A stretch of DNA of 64,000 bases from Paragorgia papillata (GCA_035771165.1 JAWNZC010000234.1:3297501-3361500); one strand, 5' to 3'. Positions 21,623 to 33,247 are shown, counted from the stretch's first letter. The notes: generated by a model from the sequence alone, not told the origin. Numbers and translations are program-made.

Positions 21623-22423
21623 TCACTGAATCGGGTTTTCATCTCCAAATAACAGAGGATCCTCAATAGTTGCATGAACAGTGGGTTTGGGAACGTTCGC
21701 CTGGTTGGGTGGTTTAACCTGCCCATTGGCTGTCACAACATTGACATTAATTTGTAGTAAACCCAGCTCTGTAGCGGTGGCATGTCCTAACAAGGACCCA
21801 TGGCTCCCAGCTAACACACATAATTTTGCTGTGATGTAACGGTGTTTGGTTTCAATAACAGTGTCTACAGTTCCTAATAATGGGAGAGGTTTTGCTTGCA
21901 TGTAGGCATATAATCGCATCTTGGATGGCTGTAGAGTAAGAGTAGGGTGTTGTGCCTTGAGCTTTTCAAAATCGCTACTGTCAAGGATATTGGTGGAAGC
22001 ACCAGAATCAACAAGCAATTTTATTGGTACCTCCAGAATTTTAACAGAAATCACCGTCCCTTTCTTTTGGTTTTCAATCTGACTGATATTGGCCACTGAC
22101 TGTGGTGGAGAAGAGTATACCCCAAAGGTATAATCATCATCAGAGGAGGACTGGTCACAGTCCACAGTTTTTACATTTGCACTATTACTAGGATTGCTTT
22201 TCCTACTACGGCAGACAACAGCAAAGTGATTAAGTTTACCACATTCCGCACATACCTTGCCTTTGGCTTTGCAATTTCGCATATGTCCTGCATGGAATGG
22301 ATCTCCACAATGAAAACAGGTGTTCTTGGTCGGTGTTTGGGAATTCAGCTTGTTTTTGGCGCTATAATTATCCGGTTTACGCGGACGAAGAGCGTTGACT
22401 GAGTTGTCAAAATCATGCTCCAA
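21623..22423 (-). CDS. Gypsy zinc knuckles and aspartic protease
   Basis: Two CCHC-type knuckles (CFHCGDPFHAGHMRNC, slightly non-canonical, and CAECGKLNHFAVVC) are followed ~100 residues later by the protease active site LLVDSGASTNIL. It overlaps the gag frame by 79 nt. A single-base loss near 22.40 kb would explain this, but a programmed frameshift between gag and pol, as in many Ty3 elements, cannot be excluded. Confidence 0.9.
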   Translation of the reverse strand: MEHDFDNSVNALRPRKPDNYSAKNKLNSQTPTKNTCFHCGDPFHAGHMRNCKAKGKVCAECGKLNHFAVVCRSRKSNPSNSANVKTVDCDQSSSDDDYTFGVYSSPPQSVANISQIENQKKGTVISVKILEVPIKLLVDSGASTNILDSSDFEKLKAQHPTLTLQPSKMRLYAYMQAKPLPLLGTVDTVIETKHRYITAKLCVLAGSHGSLLGHATATELGLLQINVNVVTANGQVKPPNQANVPKPTVHATIEDPLLFGDENPIQ

Positions 22424-22902
22424 TCCTCCAATTTCATATCTTTTCTTAATGCTTTTCGACGAAGGCGCGAAGAAGAACAGTGCTCGATGAGTTGAATTGT
22501 GATCTCTCGGTTAGTGTTTTCAAAATCACACGTTGAAGCAAGGTGTCGTAATCGAGTCGTAAACTGATCCACTGATTCACTAGGCATTTGTTTAGCTTGT
22601 CGAAATTTATGAATTTCGTACACCAGGTTCTTCTTCGGCGTAAAATATGAATTAAGTCGTTCCATGGCAGTCTTAAAATCTTTCTCTTCCCCTGTATTTT
22701 CCAAAGTGGCGAAAATCTTCTCGACTTTACTTCCTGCTGCGTAAAGAAGAAGAGCTCGTTTGCGTGTTTCATCTTTTATGTTCATGGCTACGACAAATCG
22801 CTCAAAGCGTTTCCTCCAATCTTTCCAGCGTGTTGATATTGATGTAGGATCGGAGTAAGGGTCGAACTGACCTAAACCAGAAAGGTCCAATCCTGTAGCC
22901 AT
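22345..22902 (-). CDS. Gypsy gag (capsid part)
   Basis: Starts at the ATG at 22902 (MATGLDLSGLGQFDPYSDP), just after the 5' LTR. The WKDWRKRFERFVVAMNI and YFTPKKNLVYEIHKFRQAKQ segments are the conserved capsid fold of retrotransposon gag proteins. It runs into non-homologous sequence after MKLEDW, where the other frame takes over with the knuckles. Confidence 0.88.
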   Translation of the reverse strand: MATGLDLSGLGQFDPYSDPTSISTRWKDWRKRFERFVVAMNIKDETRKRALLLYAAGSKVEKIFATLENTGEEKDFKTAMERLNSYFTPKKNLVYEIHKFRQAKQMPSESVDQFTTRLRHLASTCDFENTNREITIQLIEHCSSSRLRRKALRKDMKLEDWSMILTTQSTLFVRVNRIIIAPKTS

Positions 22903-22917
22903 TATCCTCATCGCCAA

Positions 22918-23057
22918 TATAATATACTCCGATGGTATCACTGTATTATTAATAGTTTCTTTATTCAGCGTCTCTGGTCAACTGTTATTTTCCATGCACT
23001 CTCGCCTCATGCTTATATCTCTCTCGCCCCACTCCTTTTGCTCGGTCATACACTACA
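22918..23057 (-). repeat. 5' LTR of the gypsy element
   Basis: Its outer edge abuts the target duplication GGCTC at 23058-23062 and its inner edge abuts the putative primer site. TATAAGCATGAG inside it may hold the promoter's TATA box. Confidence 0.95.
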
Positions 23058-23062
23058 GGCTC

Positions 23063-23738
23063 AATGGTACATTGCTGTAAAATGTTCTTAAAGCTCTAGA
23101 TTTGTCAAAACATATTAAGCACTTGGAATTGCATTGATGATTATTTAATATTTGTATATTATAAATTATGTGTACATCCTGTCAAAACCCTTGCCATATC
23201 ATGTCAAGCGATAAGTTATACTAACATGTACTTCTCAATTTTATAATTAAAAAATATAGAAGAAATGTGTACATACTCTGTCTATTGTAATTAATATTAA
23301 ATTTTTGGACTTTCCAACCTCCTTCGCAAGCAACGCTGTGGGCTCTTATGGTGTAGAGGTGGGAAAACCTTGGGTAGAGTGGGCAATCTCGGGTGGAGTG
23401 GGCAAGGGGGTGTCACATTAGCCACAAAGTGTACAGAGTTGCCTGTGGAGTAGGCTAAAGGTTGTTGTCCCATTTGAGGCAGCACTTCACTTGCGATAGT
23501 AACTTCTAGTTTATGTATATAAAGTTACATATGATTTCTAAACATAACTAGTCTTAAAACTGGTTGAAATATTTGTATATTGTCTGCATGAAGTAGGTAC
23601 GGTCCTATAGCTCAATATAGCTCCTCTCTTCTCCGCAGAGGTTTCTACTGAGCGAAGGAGAGAGGTACAGTGCAATCATCCATATAATTCTTCAAATGCT
23701 ACAAGCATGCGCAGATACATGTACGCATAGCGTACCTA
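23063..23738. other. Residual interior of the 14-kb element, no gene
   Basis: AT-rich, with an inverted GAGAGAGG/CCTCTCTTCTCC pair at about 23626-23666. No ORF with family features. Confidence 0.5.
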
Positions 23739-25416
<1,678 letters not shown>

Positions 25417-25834
25417 CACTGACTGCATTTTGACTTCCCTTCGTAAATAGATCTTCAAGTTTTGAATGTTTTTTATCACAAAAAAAAGGTTCCAGGCTTC
25501 CTTGTCAGATTACATGTCGGCAGTTGTTTACGACTGTCGAACGATAAACTTTGGACTTTTGAGTATGATGTGAATGTCATCTCGATTAATTCAATTATGT
25601 TAATTTATCAAATTATGTAACAAAAAAATAAATACGTTATTTACCGTTTTGGTCGGTCCGTATATGACCTCTATACCTTCCTCCCAGCCGGTAAATAACA
25701 TATATATATTTTAAGTTTTTGAACTGGCAGGATGATTTATTATACAACATGAATGATCATCTGAAAACAGTTAATCTACTACTATACCATTGATGTCCAG
25801 AAATATGCCCTTTTTTATGCGGACATACCCTCGT

Positions 25835-26013
25835 GCTGAAGTCGTTGCTGCAGTGAGCTGTGTACAGTATATATTTTATCACCTTGCCTAAACCCGATAG
25901 TTTACGTAGCCTATAATACAAACTACAGAGAAGGTGTGCAGAGCTTGCTGCGAAGTTGTTTCTGCCAGAGAAGATGGATAATCAAAATAAGAGCCAGAGC
26001 CGTGTCGGATTAA
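25835..26013 (+). pseudogene. GPCR C-terminal (TM7) fragment, paralogue of the 32.3-kb receptor
   Basis: YILSPCLNPIVYVAYNTNYR then EGVQSLLRSCFC is almost residue-for-residue the C-terminus of the receptor at 32285-33247 (DLSPCLNPIVYVAYNTNYRE). It keeps the TM7 NPxxY motif and the cysteines behind helix 8, then gains a different basic tail before TAA at 26011. Upstream the frame shifts within AGTATATATTTT and homology fades, so TM1-TM6 are gone. It lies 136 bp outside the right end of the 14-kb element, whose arrival may have removed the rest (inference). Confidence 0.85.
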
Positions 26014-26715
26014 CCTAGTGCAACAGGGGCACGTGAAGGAATTACAAATGTAACGAAATATAATATTCAATTCAGGGAAGACAAGAAACCATCAATTTAG
26101 AAAATTAGAAATCTTGAAATATTTTACAAAATATTATACATCACATTACATTACTATGCCCATATGTACAACAATCTCGATTTAAATTCACAAAATAAAC
26201 AACATAATTTTTTGTTAAAATATACCCTATAGGGCAGCAAGTCGACATCTATAATAGTAACTGATCATAATAAGTGATAACGATCCCCCGTGCTTCGAAG
26301 AAATGGCCTAGAATTCAGAATAATCCTGAACCCTCCACCCCTAATTGAAACCCCACCTCTCATCCTCACCCTAAACCTAACTAACCCCCCCCCCCCCCAA
26401 AAAAAAAAAAAAACCCAAAAAAACCCCAACCTAACCACAACCACTTTTTTTTACGACCCTAAACCTAATCATAACCCCTTGGAGAGAAAGTATAGGAAAA
26501 CCTCTTCTGCGTTGAAATTAGGTTTAGAGTTAATGTTGGGCAGCTGCCAGCATCCCAAGATACGTCAATCTCGGCCCTGCAAGTGTGTTTGGTTTTTATC
26601 CCATACCAGCTACATGTTAACCTACAAGCGTCATTTTGATTAAAATAATGCTCCTTTGATATTAATTTCAAAACTCTCCGAATGCACATAAGTGCTGAAG
26701 GAGATGGTTTTTGAA
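26014..26715. other. No gene; C/A-rich degenerate telomere-like patch
   Basis: At 26320-26480, degenerate CCTAAACCTAACTAACC-type motifs surround a poly-C/poly-A run (26384-26413). It resembles eroded telomere-type repeats but is too irregular for that call. Confidence 0.4.
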
Positions 26716-27383
26716 AGCCAATTTACATATATTCCTTAGAGGATGGCGTACCATTTTGAACAGCAAATATATAAGGTGAATATATTAAAGTGAGAATTCT
26801 GCTTATTGAGTAGCTCGCCAACTATTTGCCGACCTACTGATCTAAACAACAACCATTATCCAATCATTCAGTCACCTATTTATTTGCATCAGGTATATAT
26901 ACGATCTGCCAAATTGTGTTGAAATATAGTAAACAAATAAGCAGGTCATGCACCACTGGATTGCGGTGGTATATTGTTTGATACTTTCAAAATCAATCGA
27001 CTTCGGTCAAATATTCGAGAGTTGATTGAGGAACCTTTATCTTGCATGTAATAAATTACATATTGACCAAATTGGCTGAAATTGTATACCTCCAATTCAA
27101 TAACTACCCAACTTGTTCTGACAACAAGACAATATGCATTTTGAAATCCCCATGATTGATGGAGGAGGCTCAAACATCGACAAACGATATTTGGCAGATC
27201 GTAGGTATACTATAAGGAAGTGAATAATTTGAAAATCGCTGTTGCATAGATAGCGAGGTCGGCAAATATAGTAGGCGAGATACTCAATTAGAACAATTTT
27301 CATTTTAATATTTCCCCTCTATATATTTACTGTTCAAAATTGGATGTCATTTTATAAAGGCTATATGTAAATTAGCCCTTTAG
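26716..27383. mobile_element. ~670-bp MITE/foldback with imperfect long TIRs
   Basis: Three nested inverted pairs share one centre: AAAGCCAATTTACATATA with TATATGTAAATTAGCCCTTT (ends), GCTCGCCAACTATTTGCCGACC with its diverged inverse near 27255, and ACGATCTGCCAAAT with ATTTGGCAGATCGT. No coding potential. Confidence 0.65.
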
Positions 27384-27582
27384 CGGCGACCATTTTGTCA
27401 TCAATTTCTGGTAATGTATATTAAAGCAATGTGAAACATGACAGCAAAAGTGCTGATAAAACTGTGGCCCTCCTGATATTACGCTATTATTTAATTGTGA
27501 TATTACACTATTGTTTCAGCAATGGTTGATCCTGGCCATATCACTCGTTAGGTGCATTAGCTGCTTATAAGTGTACTATAGA

Positions 27583-28450
27583 AATACATGAATGCAACAA
27601 CCCCTCACCCGCTTTTATTAAATGCTTTTTTGAAACACCCCCCACCCACCCACCCACCCACCCTGATTAAAAATAAGCACACCTGACATACAGCCAATAT
27701 ATAAAAACAAACAGATATAAAAACAAATGATAATCCTCAAGATAATTCTATAATTTATGGATAAGATGACTAAACTTATTTAACATATCAAAGCAAAATT
27801 TACATTTCATTATTAAATTCTGGTTGTACAAAATATGTTTTTAGGAGGTTTCAAAAGGGATTAAGCTTATTTTTAACAAGCTTTAAATGGCTTCCCTATG
27901 CATACATGTTTTGCAAAGGCAGAATTAAAAGTCAAGAGCTCAAAAATTATTTTTACAATAGAGTCCGAGATAAAAACAATTCGGTAGAATCGGATTCTAG
28001 AAAGAAGTATTAAAAAGACAACGTTTCAGTCGAAAATTTGGAAATACAGCCAAAAAAAATCGCAAAAGCCCATGCATTAGTATTTAATAATAAAAGGTGC
28101 ATGCAATGCCAATGAAAAACATCACGTCTACATAAGCTTACAAAGGTATGTTTTAAGTTAGCTTTAGTTAAGCTGATTGATGGTTTGGACGAGCAAAAGG
28201 AAAGCACGAAAACGTGAAGCTGTATATTGTTTAGGTTAAGCGAAAACTTGAAAACAACAAGAATCCTACCATTAACTTTAAAATAATTTGACCACGGAGT
28301 GACTACAAACACTGCAGATCGAGTTTTTGTTTACCATACGGCGTTTGGTTTCTTCAAGTTCTCTGGTTTCTCTTCAAGATATGTTAAACGAGTTGTTTGT
28401 ATCCATTTCTTCGTGTCCCATTTCCTTTCGTTTAAATAAACGAAAGCAAA
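27583..28450 (+). repeat. Dispersed ~870-bp block, copy 1 (zinc-finger 5' region)
   Basis: From AATACATGAATGCAACAACC onward it matches 36092-36960 with small indels (for example TTTAGGAGGTTTCAAAAGGG and CGAAAACGTGAAGCTGTATA). In both places it is followed, in the same direction, by the zinc-finger start module. A fragment in inverse orientation lies at 57757-57790. Confidence 0.8.
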
Positions 28451-28512
28451 ATACTATTTGTTTGAGAGTTTATAGTTTTCTTCGTCGCTAGTCACCAGTG
28501 TCCAACTATTCT

Positions 28513-28703
28513 TAACAAACAAACAAACAAACAAACAAACAAACAAACAAACAAACAAACAAACAAACAAACAAACAAACAAACAAACAAACAAACAAAC
28601 AAACAAACAAACAAACAAACAAACAAACAAACAAACAAACAAACAAACAAACAAACAAACAAACAAACAAACAAACAAACAAACAAACAAACAAACAAAC
28701 AAA
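28513..28703. repeat. (AAAC)n microsatellite, ~47 units
   Basis: Uninterrupted AAAC tetramers over ~190 bp. The FVCL repeat ORFs on the other strand come from the repeat. Confidence 0.98.
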
Positions 28704-28838
28704 GTGTTGTTCGCGAAATGTCGAAAGGTGCTCAATACCGTAAAGATAGAGCGAATATACTATAAGGCATGGGCTTACCTCAAATGTTGATCTTCAGCCG
28801 CCTGAAGATCGCCCAGCGTGAAACTGACAGTAGCGACC

Positions 28839-28859
<21 letters not shown>

Positions 28860-28873
<14 letters not shown>

Positions 28874-28975
28874 CCCAGATTTCGTCTCCCTCGCTTTTTC
28901 TACACGCGTGTAAAGTGGACTACACGCATGTCGAGATTAGCACCTTCACCGGTTTCATCGTTTCCGGTTTCGTAA
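28860..28975 (+). pseudogene. Orphan zinc-finger start module (MSRLAPSP), copy 1
   Basis: The short inverted pair CGCGTGTAAAGTGGACTACACG leads directly into ATG at 28928, reading MSRLAPSPVSSFPVS and stop. The first eight codons equal the N-terminus of the nine-finger gene at 55.6-56.8 kb, but no fingers follow. It is a detached copy of the 5' end. Confidence 0.7.
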
Positions 28976-29446
28976 CATCGTTTTAAGTTTCCTACCCAGT
29001 TCCCCTTCCATTAGCTATGGTATAGTTCGATCTAGTTTTCTAGGCGGTCTTGTGACTGGGAATCAGGAATCAGGAACTATACGTACTTCAGACGTACATG
29101 CTTGCCTATTGTCCGCTATGTTTACCCGCTTCAATCGACGAGGCAAAGATGCACTCTAGTTATAATAGAACTCACTGGTTCAAACTCACCGCCATTCCAT
29201 GACAATCACACTTCTAGGTAGTCTCACACGTGGGACGCTGCCAAGAGCTTTAATAGAAATCTTAATACCTACGACTCAGCTAGTTCAACGACGCGGCCTT
29301 TAAAACATTAAAATGCAATGTCAATTGAAGCATTTATACGCGTGTATAAAAAAAAACGGAACCCTATTCTGTTCAAACAACCTATTGTAGTAGTTTGAAA
29401 GCCCTAAACACCTCTGAGCCACGGATGCGTAAAAAATATGGTCTCA

Positions 29447-29872
29447 GGGCCTGTTCACATGAGGCGAGTTATCTCGGGGGGTAGGGTTATCCCTATCCCC
29501 CGAGATAACTCGGTGTTAGTTTATTTCCATGTTAAAAAAGTAAACCGTTCACATGAGACCGAGATAACTCGGGGGATAGGGATAACTCGGTCGGAGCGAT
29601 AGGGTAACCCTAGCCCCCGAGTTCAGTATCCCTACCTCCATGTGAACGCTTTCACCCGAGTTATCTTGGGGGGTAGGGTCAACTTAGGCATGCGTATTTA
29701 TGCTGTTGCTTGGGATAACTCGGGGTGAAGCGTTCACATGAAGCTAGGGTTATCTCGGGGGCCAGGGATAACTCGGTAGTTGCGTTTTGTCATGTGAACC
29801 ATGGCCAACTTTGACCCTAGCCCCCGAGTTATCCCTACCCCTGAGATAACCCGCTCTCATGTGAACAGGCCC
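29447..29872. mobile_element. Family C MITE
   Basis: TIR GGGCCTGTTCACATGAG with its inverse CTCATGTGAACAGGCCC. The interior is built from repeated GAGTTATCTCGGGGG and TAGGGATAACTCGG modules in both orientations. Relatives are at 1318-1660 and 3977-4462. No clear target duplication. Confidence 0.85.
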
Positions 29873-29875
29873 TAA

Positions 29876-30500
29876 GGCTACGTCCACACGTATACGTTTT
29901 CGTAGCGTTTTCATATTGTTTCAGGTAAGTAGAACATTGTTTTCTATTCCCTTGAGGACGGACAACAATATGAAAACGCTACGAAAACGTATATATACAG
30001 TGTGTATCAAAAAAATTCGAACCCTTAGGAAATGAATTAGCATTCTTTTCAAACAACCTATTGTAGTAGTTTGAAAGCCCTAAAAGCGCTGCGTTATAAA
30101 TTAATCAGCACATAAGTTAAACGAAGCGAAAAAGCTTTTAAATACTTTCACCATGCATACACTTCAAGTTATCTTAATTTTCCAGGTGTATAAGACCGTG
30201 TGTTTTACGATCTGTGGGTTCAGCGAAGTGCTTAGGGCTTTCAAACTACTACAGTAGGTTGTTTGAAAAGAATGCTAATTCATTTTCTAAGGGTTCGAAT
30301 TTTTTTGATACACACTGTAGAGCGTTTTCACTCGCGTGATCGGTGGCCCCATTGGGGTGGTGAAACAATACGAAATATTTGAATAAGAAAGAGCTAATTC
30401 CCATACCGTACACCAATATGGCCGCCATTTCATTGTTTTGGTACACCAATATGGCCGCCGTGACGTCAGATGAAAACGCTCCATACGTGTGGACGTAGCC
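29876..30500. mobile_element. Family B MITE, copy 1, split by a mariner MITE
   Basis: TIR GGCTACGTCCACACGTATAC (inverse GTGTGGACGTAGCC) next to TAA on the left and TTA on the right. Its body (CGTTTTCGTAGCGTTTTCAT ... ) is interrupted at 29998-30317. Two ATATGGCCGCC repeats lie in its right half. Confidence 0.8.
29998..30317. mobile_element. Complete mariner-type MITE with ~90-bp TIRs, TA target
   Basis: It starts CAGTGTGTATCAAAAAAATT and ends with the inverse ATTTTTTTGATACACACTG, between TA dinucleotides (29996-29997 and 30318-30319). The TIRs extend through AACAACCTATTGTAGTAG. TA duplication and CAGTGTG ends fit the Tc1/mariner superfamily. No transposase: it is a 320-bp nonautonomous copy. 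Confidence 0.9.
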
Positions 30501-30520
30501 TTATACACCTGGGAAATTAA

Positions 30521-30657
30521 GACCCCATCCACACGTATACGTTTTCCTAGCGTTTTCATATTGTTTCAGGTAATGAGACCATTGTTTTCTGCTCCCCTGA
30601 GGACCAAGAACAATATAAAAACGCTATGAAAACGCATACGTGTGGACATGCATGGCC
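30521..30657. mobile_element. Family B MITE, copy 2, TAA target duplication
   Basis: 137 bp, CCATCCACACGTATACG with inverse CGCATACGTGTGGACATG, flanked by TAA (30518-30520 and 30658-30660). This is a PIF/Harbinger-like target. It interrupts the outer mariner MITE. Confidence 0.8.
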
Positions 30658-30796
30658 TAAGATAACTTGAAGTGTATGCATGGTGAAAGTAATTTATAAC
30701 GAGCGCTTTTAGGGCTTTCAAAGTACTACAATAGGTTGTTTTAAAAGAATACTAATTCATTTTCTAAGGGTTCCGTTTTTTTTTATACACACTGTA

Positions 30797-32170
30797 GAAG
30801 CCACAGTATATGTGGCCATGTGGGATCACTCGTTAGGTGCATTAGCTGCTTATAAGTGTATAATAACCATAGCAAGTTGTGCAAACATCGTTTCCGGTTT
30901 CGTAAGATCGTTTTAAGTTTCCTATCCAGTTCCCCTTAAATTATCTATGGTTTAACAAAACATCAGTTCTGTATCACATTTACAGACACTGATATCAGTT
31001 TTGTAGCGGGGTAAACAGACGTTGATTAAACCTCAATTTCACACAAATTATTAATGAGTTTTAGAAATACACGTAATAAACCTCCCAACCATATAATTAT
31101 AATAAAACCTTCCAACCTCTTATATAAACCTCGCAATAACAATATAATGTTGTCACACAAGCTCTTTTCCTATTGAATTCTTTAGAAAACCTCCTTTATC
31201 ATGTTATAAATATATCACTAATAAACTTGCATGGGTGACTGAATAGAATAAATTATCTTCTTAATGAGTTTGAAGATTATAATATAGATATCGTCATTTA
31301 CAGTCTCATGGGCTGAAATTAAAACATATAATTTATTAGATTACTGTTTAAGAAATATCATCGATAAATAAAAGATTCATGGCAATATTAAGAAACGCAA
31401 GTTACCGATATTTATGCAGCTGCGAATCTATATATAGAGCACTAAAGTGAAAAGTGCTCTGACGTTTAGAGCAGAGCCCTTCATCAGAATAAAAATTAAA
31501 GCGATGAAGGTCAGCGCTCAAAACTTCAGTATTTTGTTATCAAAACGAATCCGTTTACGCGGTTTACTACCTTTTCAGTTTTCACGTTGCTCTATCCAAA
31601 AACTGCCTACACAGCTTTTACAGAATGTCATTTTTATAGCAAGACGTTCTATTAGTAAAATATGTATATATGACCGTATATAATTATATTGCTTTTCACA
31701 AAATACCACATGCAATATAAGCCAAAAGTTTAACATTAATAAATAACTCTGTCTGTCAGTCAGCACGTGTTTATCCAGCTGCTAGTTTATAAACAGAGTC
31801 GCGTCTCAGTGAGCTGGTAAAAACAATACTTTTTGATTACTTTCAGTTGAATTTTAATGCTTTCCAAACTACCCCGTTTTCAATCTTCATTCAACTATTT
31901 TCGCATTAAAAATTTCATTTAACGATCCTTAGGGGGAAGGCTAAACTAATGACAATGAATCACTCCATTTTCTTAAAACGGCGGCGCGGTACAAGATATT
32001 AGTTGAACTATTAGTGTACCGAGACAACCGGGGTGCTCTGTAAATAGTATACAAGAATATAGAACATCATTATATTATAGCTAAACTATTATTTGTACAT
32101 GTTATATATAGACAAGCTTACCGCCTTGCCGGATATAATATTATATTGAATTTGCTGCCTGTGTTGTGTA
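30797..32170. other. AT-rich region upstream of the GPCR, no gene
   Basis: 30825-30950 repeats two pieces found at 27540-27570 (TTAGGTGCATTAGCTGCTTA) and 28960-29020 (CATCGTTTCCGGTTTCGTAA). The MITE nest therefore lies between copies of a local duplication. 31425-31495 holds a decayed hammerhead-like motif (listed separately). Confidence 0.5.
31425..31495 (-). ncRNA. Degenerate hammerhead-like motif
   Basis: On the minus strand CTGATGA is followed by a possible stem II (AGGGCTCTGCTCT) and AAACGTC, then a hairpin AGAGCAC/GTGCTCT. The invariant GAAA is TAAA here and no stem I pairing is evident. It looks like an inactive relative of Penelope-type hammerhead terminal repeats. Weak call. Confidence 0.3.
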
Positions 32171-32179
32171 AATATTTCT

Positions 32180-32188
32180 TATATATAA
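32180..32188 (+). promoter_or_regulatory. Possible TATA box of the GPCR
   Basis: TATATATAAACC lies about 100 bp upstream of the GPCR's start codon in an AT-rich region. The only support is position and sequence. Confidence 0.25.
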
Positions 32189-32284
32189 ACCAGACTATTG
32201 TCTCGCAACTTTTTATTATATCTCATATTCAGCTAAAAGAGTTTTTAAAAACAGCAATCAAGAAAGTCATTGGCGTATACGGCC

Positions 32285-33247
32285 ATGAACATCGTGGCCA
32301 GTCTTAACACAACGCTGATTACTACAACGACAGTAAACAGCGAGAAAAATGAACCTTTTTACCTTAAGATAAATGATCCACTGAACTTCACATTGGTAGC
32401 AATTTACGCACTCTTTGGTGTACTTGGTGCAGTCGGTAATCTACTTGTCATTCTGGTCGTTTGGAAGAACAAACCAATGCGAAATCCAACCAACTTACTT
32501 CTGTCCAGCGTTGCCCTATCTGACTTTATGTTCGTCGTTTTAAATACACCTTGTAGTATCGTTTCGGCAACAGAAAACTTTACAATACAGGAACTTAGTT
32601 TTCTCAAGTTAGCAACATATGCTTTTTTCTCGGCTAATTCGTCGATTACACTGACTCTGTTAGCAAATCAACGCTACAATGCTTTGGTTAACCCGATGAA
32701 AATGCAGCGAAGATTGAGCAAACGGTGCGCAAAGATTGCGATCTGCGTAATTTGGCTAGCTGCGCTCATTCTAACGTGCCCTGCTCTTGCAGCAATGGGA
32801 GTATCGGGGGGAGCTAGTCGTCCGGCACTTGGTTACGTGATATACATTCTTACTTGGTACTTTCTAACTTTTATCTTTCCTATGATTGTCACAGCGTTTT
32901 GCTACGGTAAGATAGTGATTGGTGTGTATGTAACGAAGAACATTTGCAGCCAAACAACAGGACAGCCGCGAGATATATCAAACAGGAAGAAGCTTACTAA
33001 TATGTTGTTGTTAATCACACTGGTTTTCATGGCTGCACGGATTCCTATGATTGTTGTCCAGATGTGCGTCGACTGCGCAACTATTAGGACTAACGTTCAT
33101 GCCGTAGCCCAATGTGTATATGATTTATCACCTTGCCTAAACCCGATAGTTTACGTAGCCTATAATACGAACTACAGAGAAGGTGCGAAAAAGTTGCTGA
33201 GAAGTTGTTTCTGCAAAAATAGGAGCAACCGTAATTTGAGCCCGTGA
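32285..33247 (+). CDS. Rhodopsin-class G protein-coupled receptor, intact single exon
   Basis: About 320 residues from the ATG at 32285 (MNIVASLNTTLITTTTVNSE) to TGA at 33245. It is a plasma-membrane receptor passing an extracellular signal to G proteins; ligand unknown. The extracellular N-terminus has N-glycosylation sequons (NTT, NFT). Seven hydrophobic segments are visible: TM1 with GNLLVILVV, TM2 with LLLSSVALSDFMF, TM3 ending NQRYNALVNP where the family has (D/E)RY, TM4 around ICVIWLAALILTCP, TM5 with YFLTFIFPMIVTAFCY, TM6 with LLLITLVFMAARIP (no CWxP) and TM7 with SPCLNPIVYVAYNTNYRE (NPxxY), then a short Cys-rich basic tail. The absent Trp in TM6 and the NQRY box suggest atypical activation. 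Intronless genes are common among cnidarian class A receptors. A TM7 paralogue fragment lies at 25.9 kb. Confidence 0.93.
   Translation: MNIVASLNTTLITTTTVNSEKNEPFYLKINDPLNFTLVAIYALFGVLGAVGNLLVILVVWKNKPMRNPTNLLLSSVALSDFMFVVLNTPCSIVSATENFTIQELSFLKLATYAFFSANSSITLTLLANQRYNALVNPMKMQRRLSKRCAKIAICVIWLAALILTCPALAAMGVSGGASRPALGYVIYILTWYFLTFIFPMIVTAFCYGKIVIGVYVTKNICSQTTGQPRDISNRKKLTNMLLLITLVFMAARIPMIVVQMCVDCATIRTNVHAVAQCVYDLSPCLNPIVYVAYNTNYREGAKKLLRSCFCKNRSNRNLSP

Larger units (their letters stand above)
18450..23057 (-). mobile_element. Ty3/gypsy LTR retrotransposon, complete but frameshifted
   Basis: A 4,608-bp element on the minus strand with 139/140-bp LTRs and a 5-bp target duplication GGCTC (18445-18449 and 23058-23062). 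Domain order is gag, CCHC knuckles, protease, RT, RNase H, integrase, the Ty3/gypsy order. The LTRs differ at about three positions, so insertion is fairly recent. The coding frame is nevertheless broken at about four places (near 22.40, 21.54, 21.31 and 20.04 kb). Directly after the 5' LTR, TTGGCGATGAGG is a plausible tRNA primer site beginning TGG. It lies inside the 14-kb DNA transposon. Confidence 0.95.
29339..30796. mobile_element. Outer mariner-type MITE, host of a five-element nest
   Basis: The left end (GTGTATAAAAAAAAACGG ... AACAACCTATTGTAGTAG) and right end (inverse, ending ATACACACTG with TA) are TIRs of the same family as the complete copy 29998-30317. The interior pieces GGTCT|TATACACC and GGAAATTAA|GATAACTTG are continuous once later insertions are removed. 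Those later insertions are family C (29447-29872), B1 (29876-30500, itself interrupted) and B2 (30521-30657). Confidence 0.75.

Noticed and set aside
26320..26480. Interstitial telomere repeat
   Set aside because: CCTAAACC-like words are irregular and mixed with homopolymers; no run of TTAGGG units.
28513..28703. CRISPR-like array
   Set aside because: Pure tetranucleotide repeat without spacers, in a eukaryotic context.
28454..28735. FVCL-repeat 'protein'
   Set aside because: Frame-independent product of (AAAC)n.
30287..30559. 90-codon minus ORF across the MITE nest
   Set aside because: It spans transposon boundaries and TIRs; composition follows the repeats.
32270..32284. GPCR start at the upstream TTG
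   Set aside because: Eukaryotic genes use ATG; the ATG at 32285 fits the receptor N-terminus.
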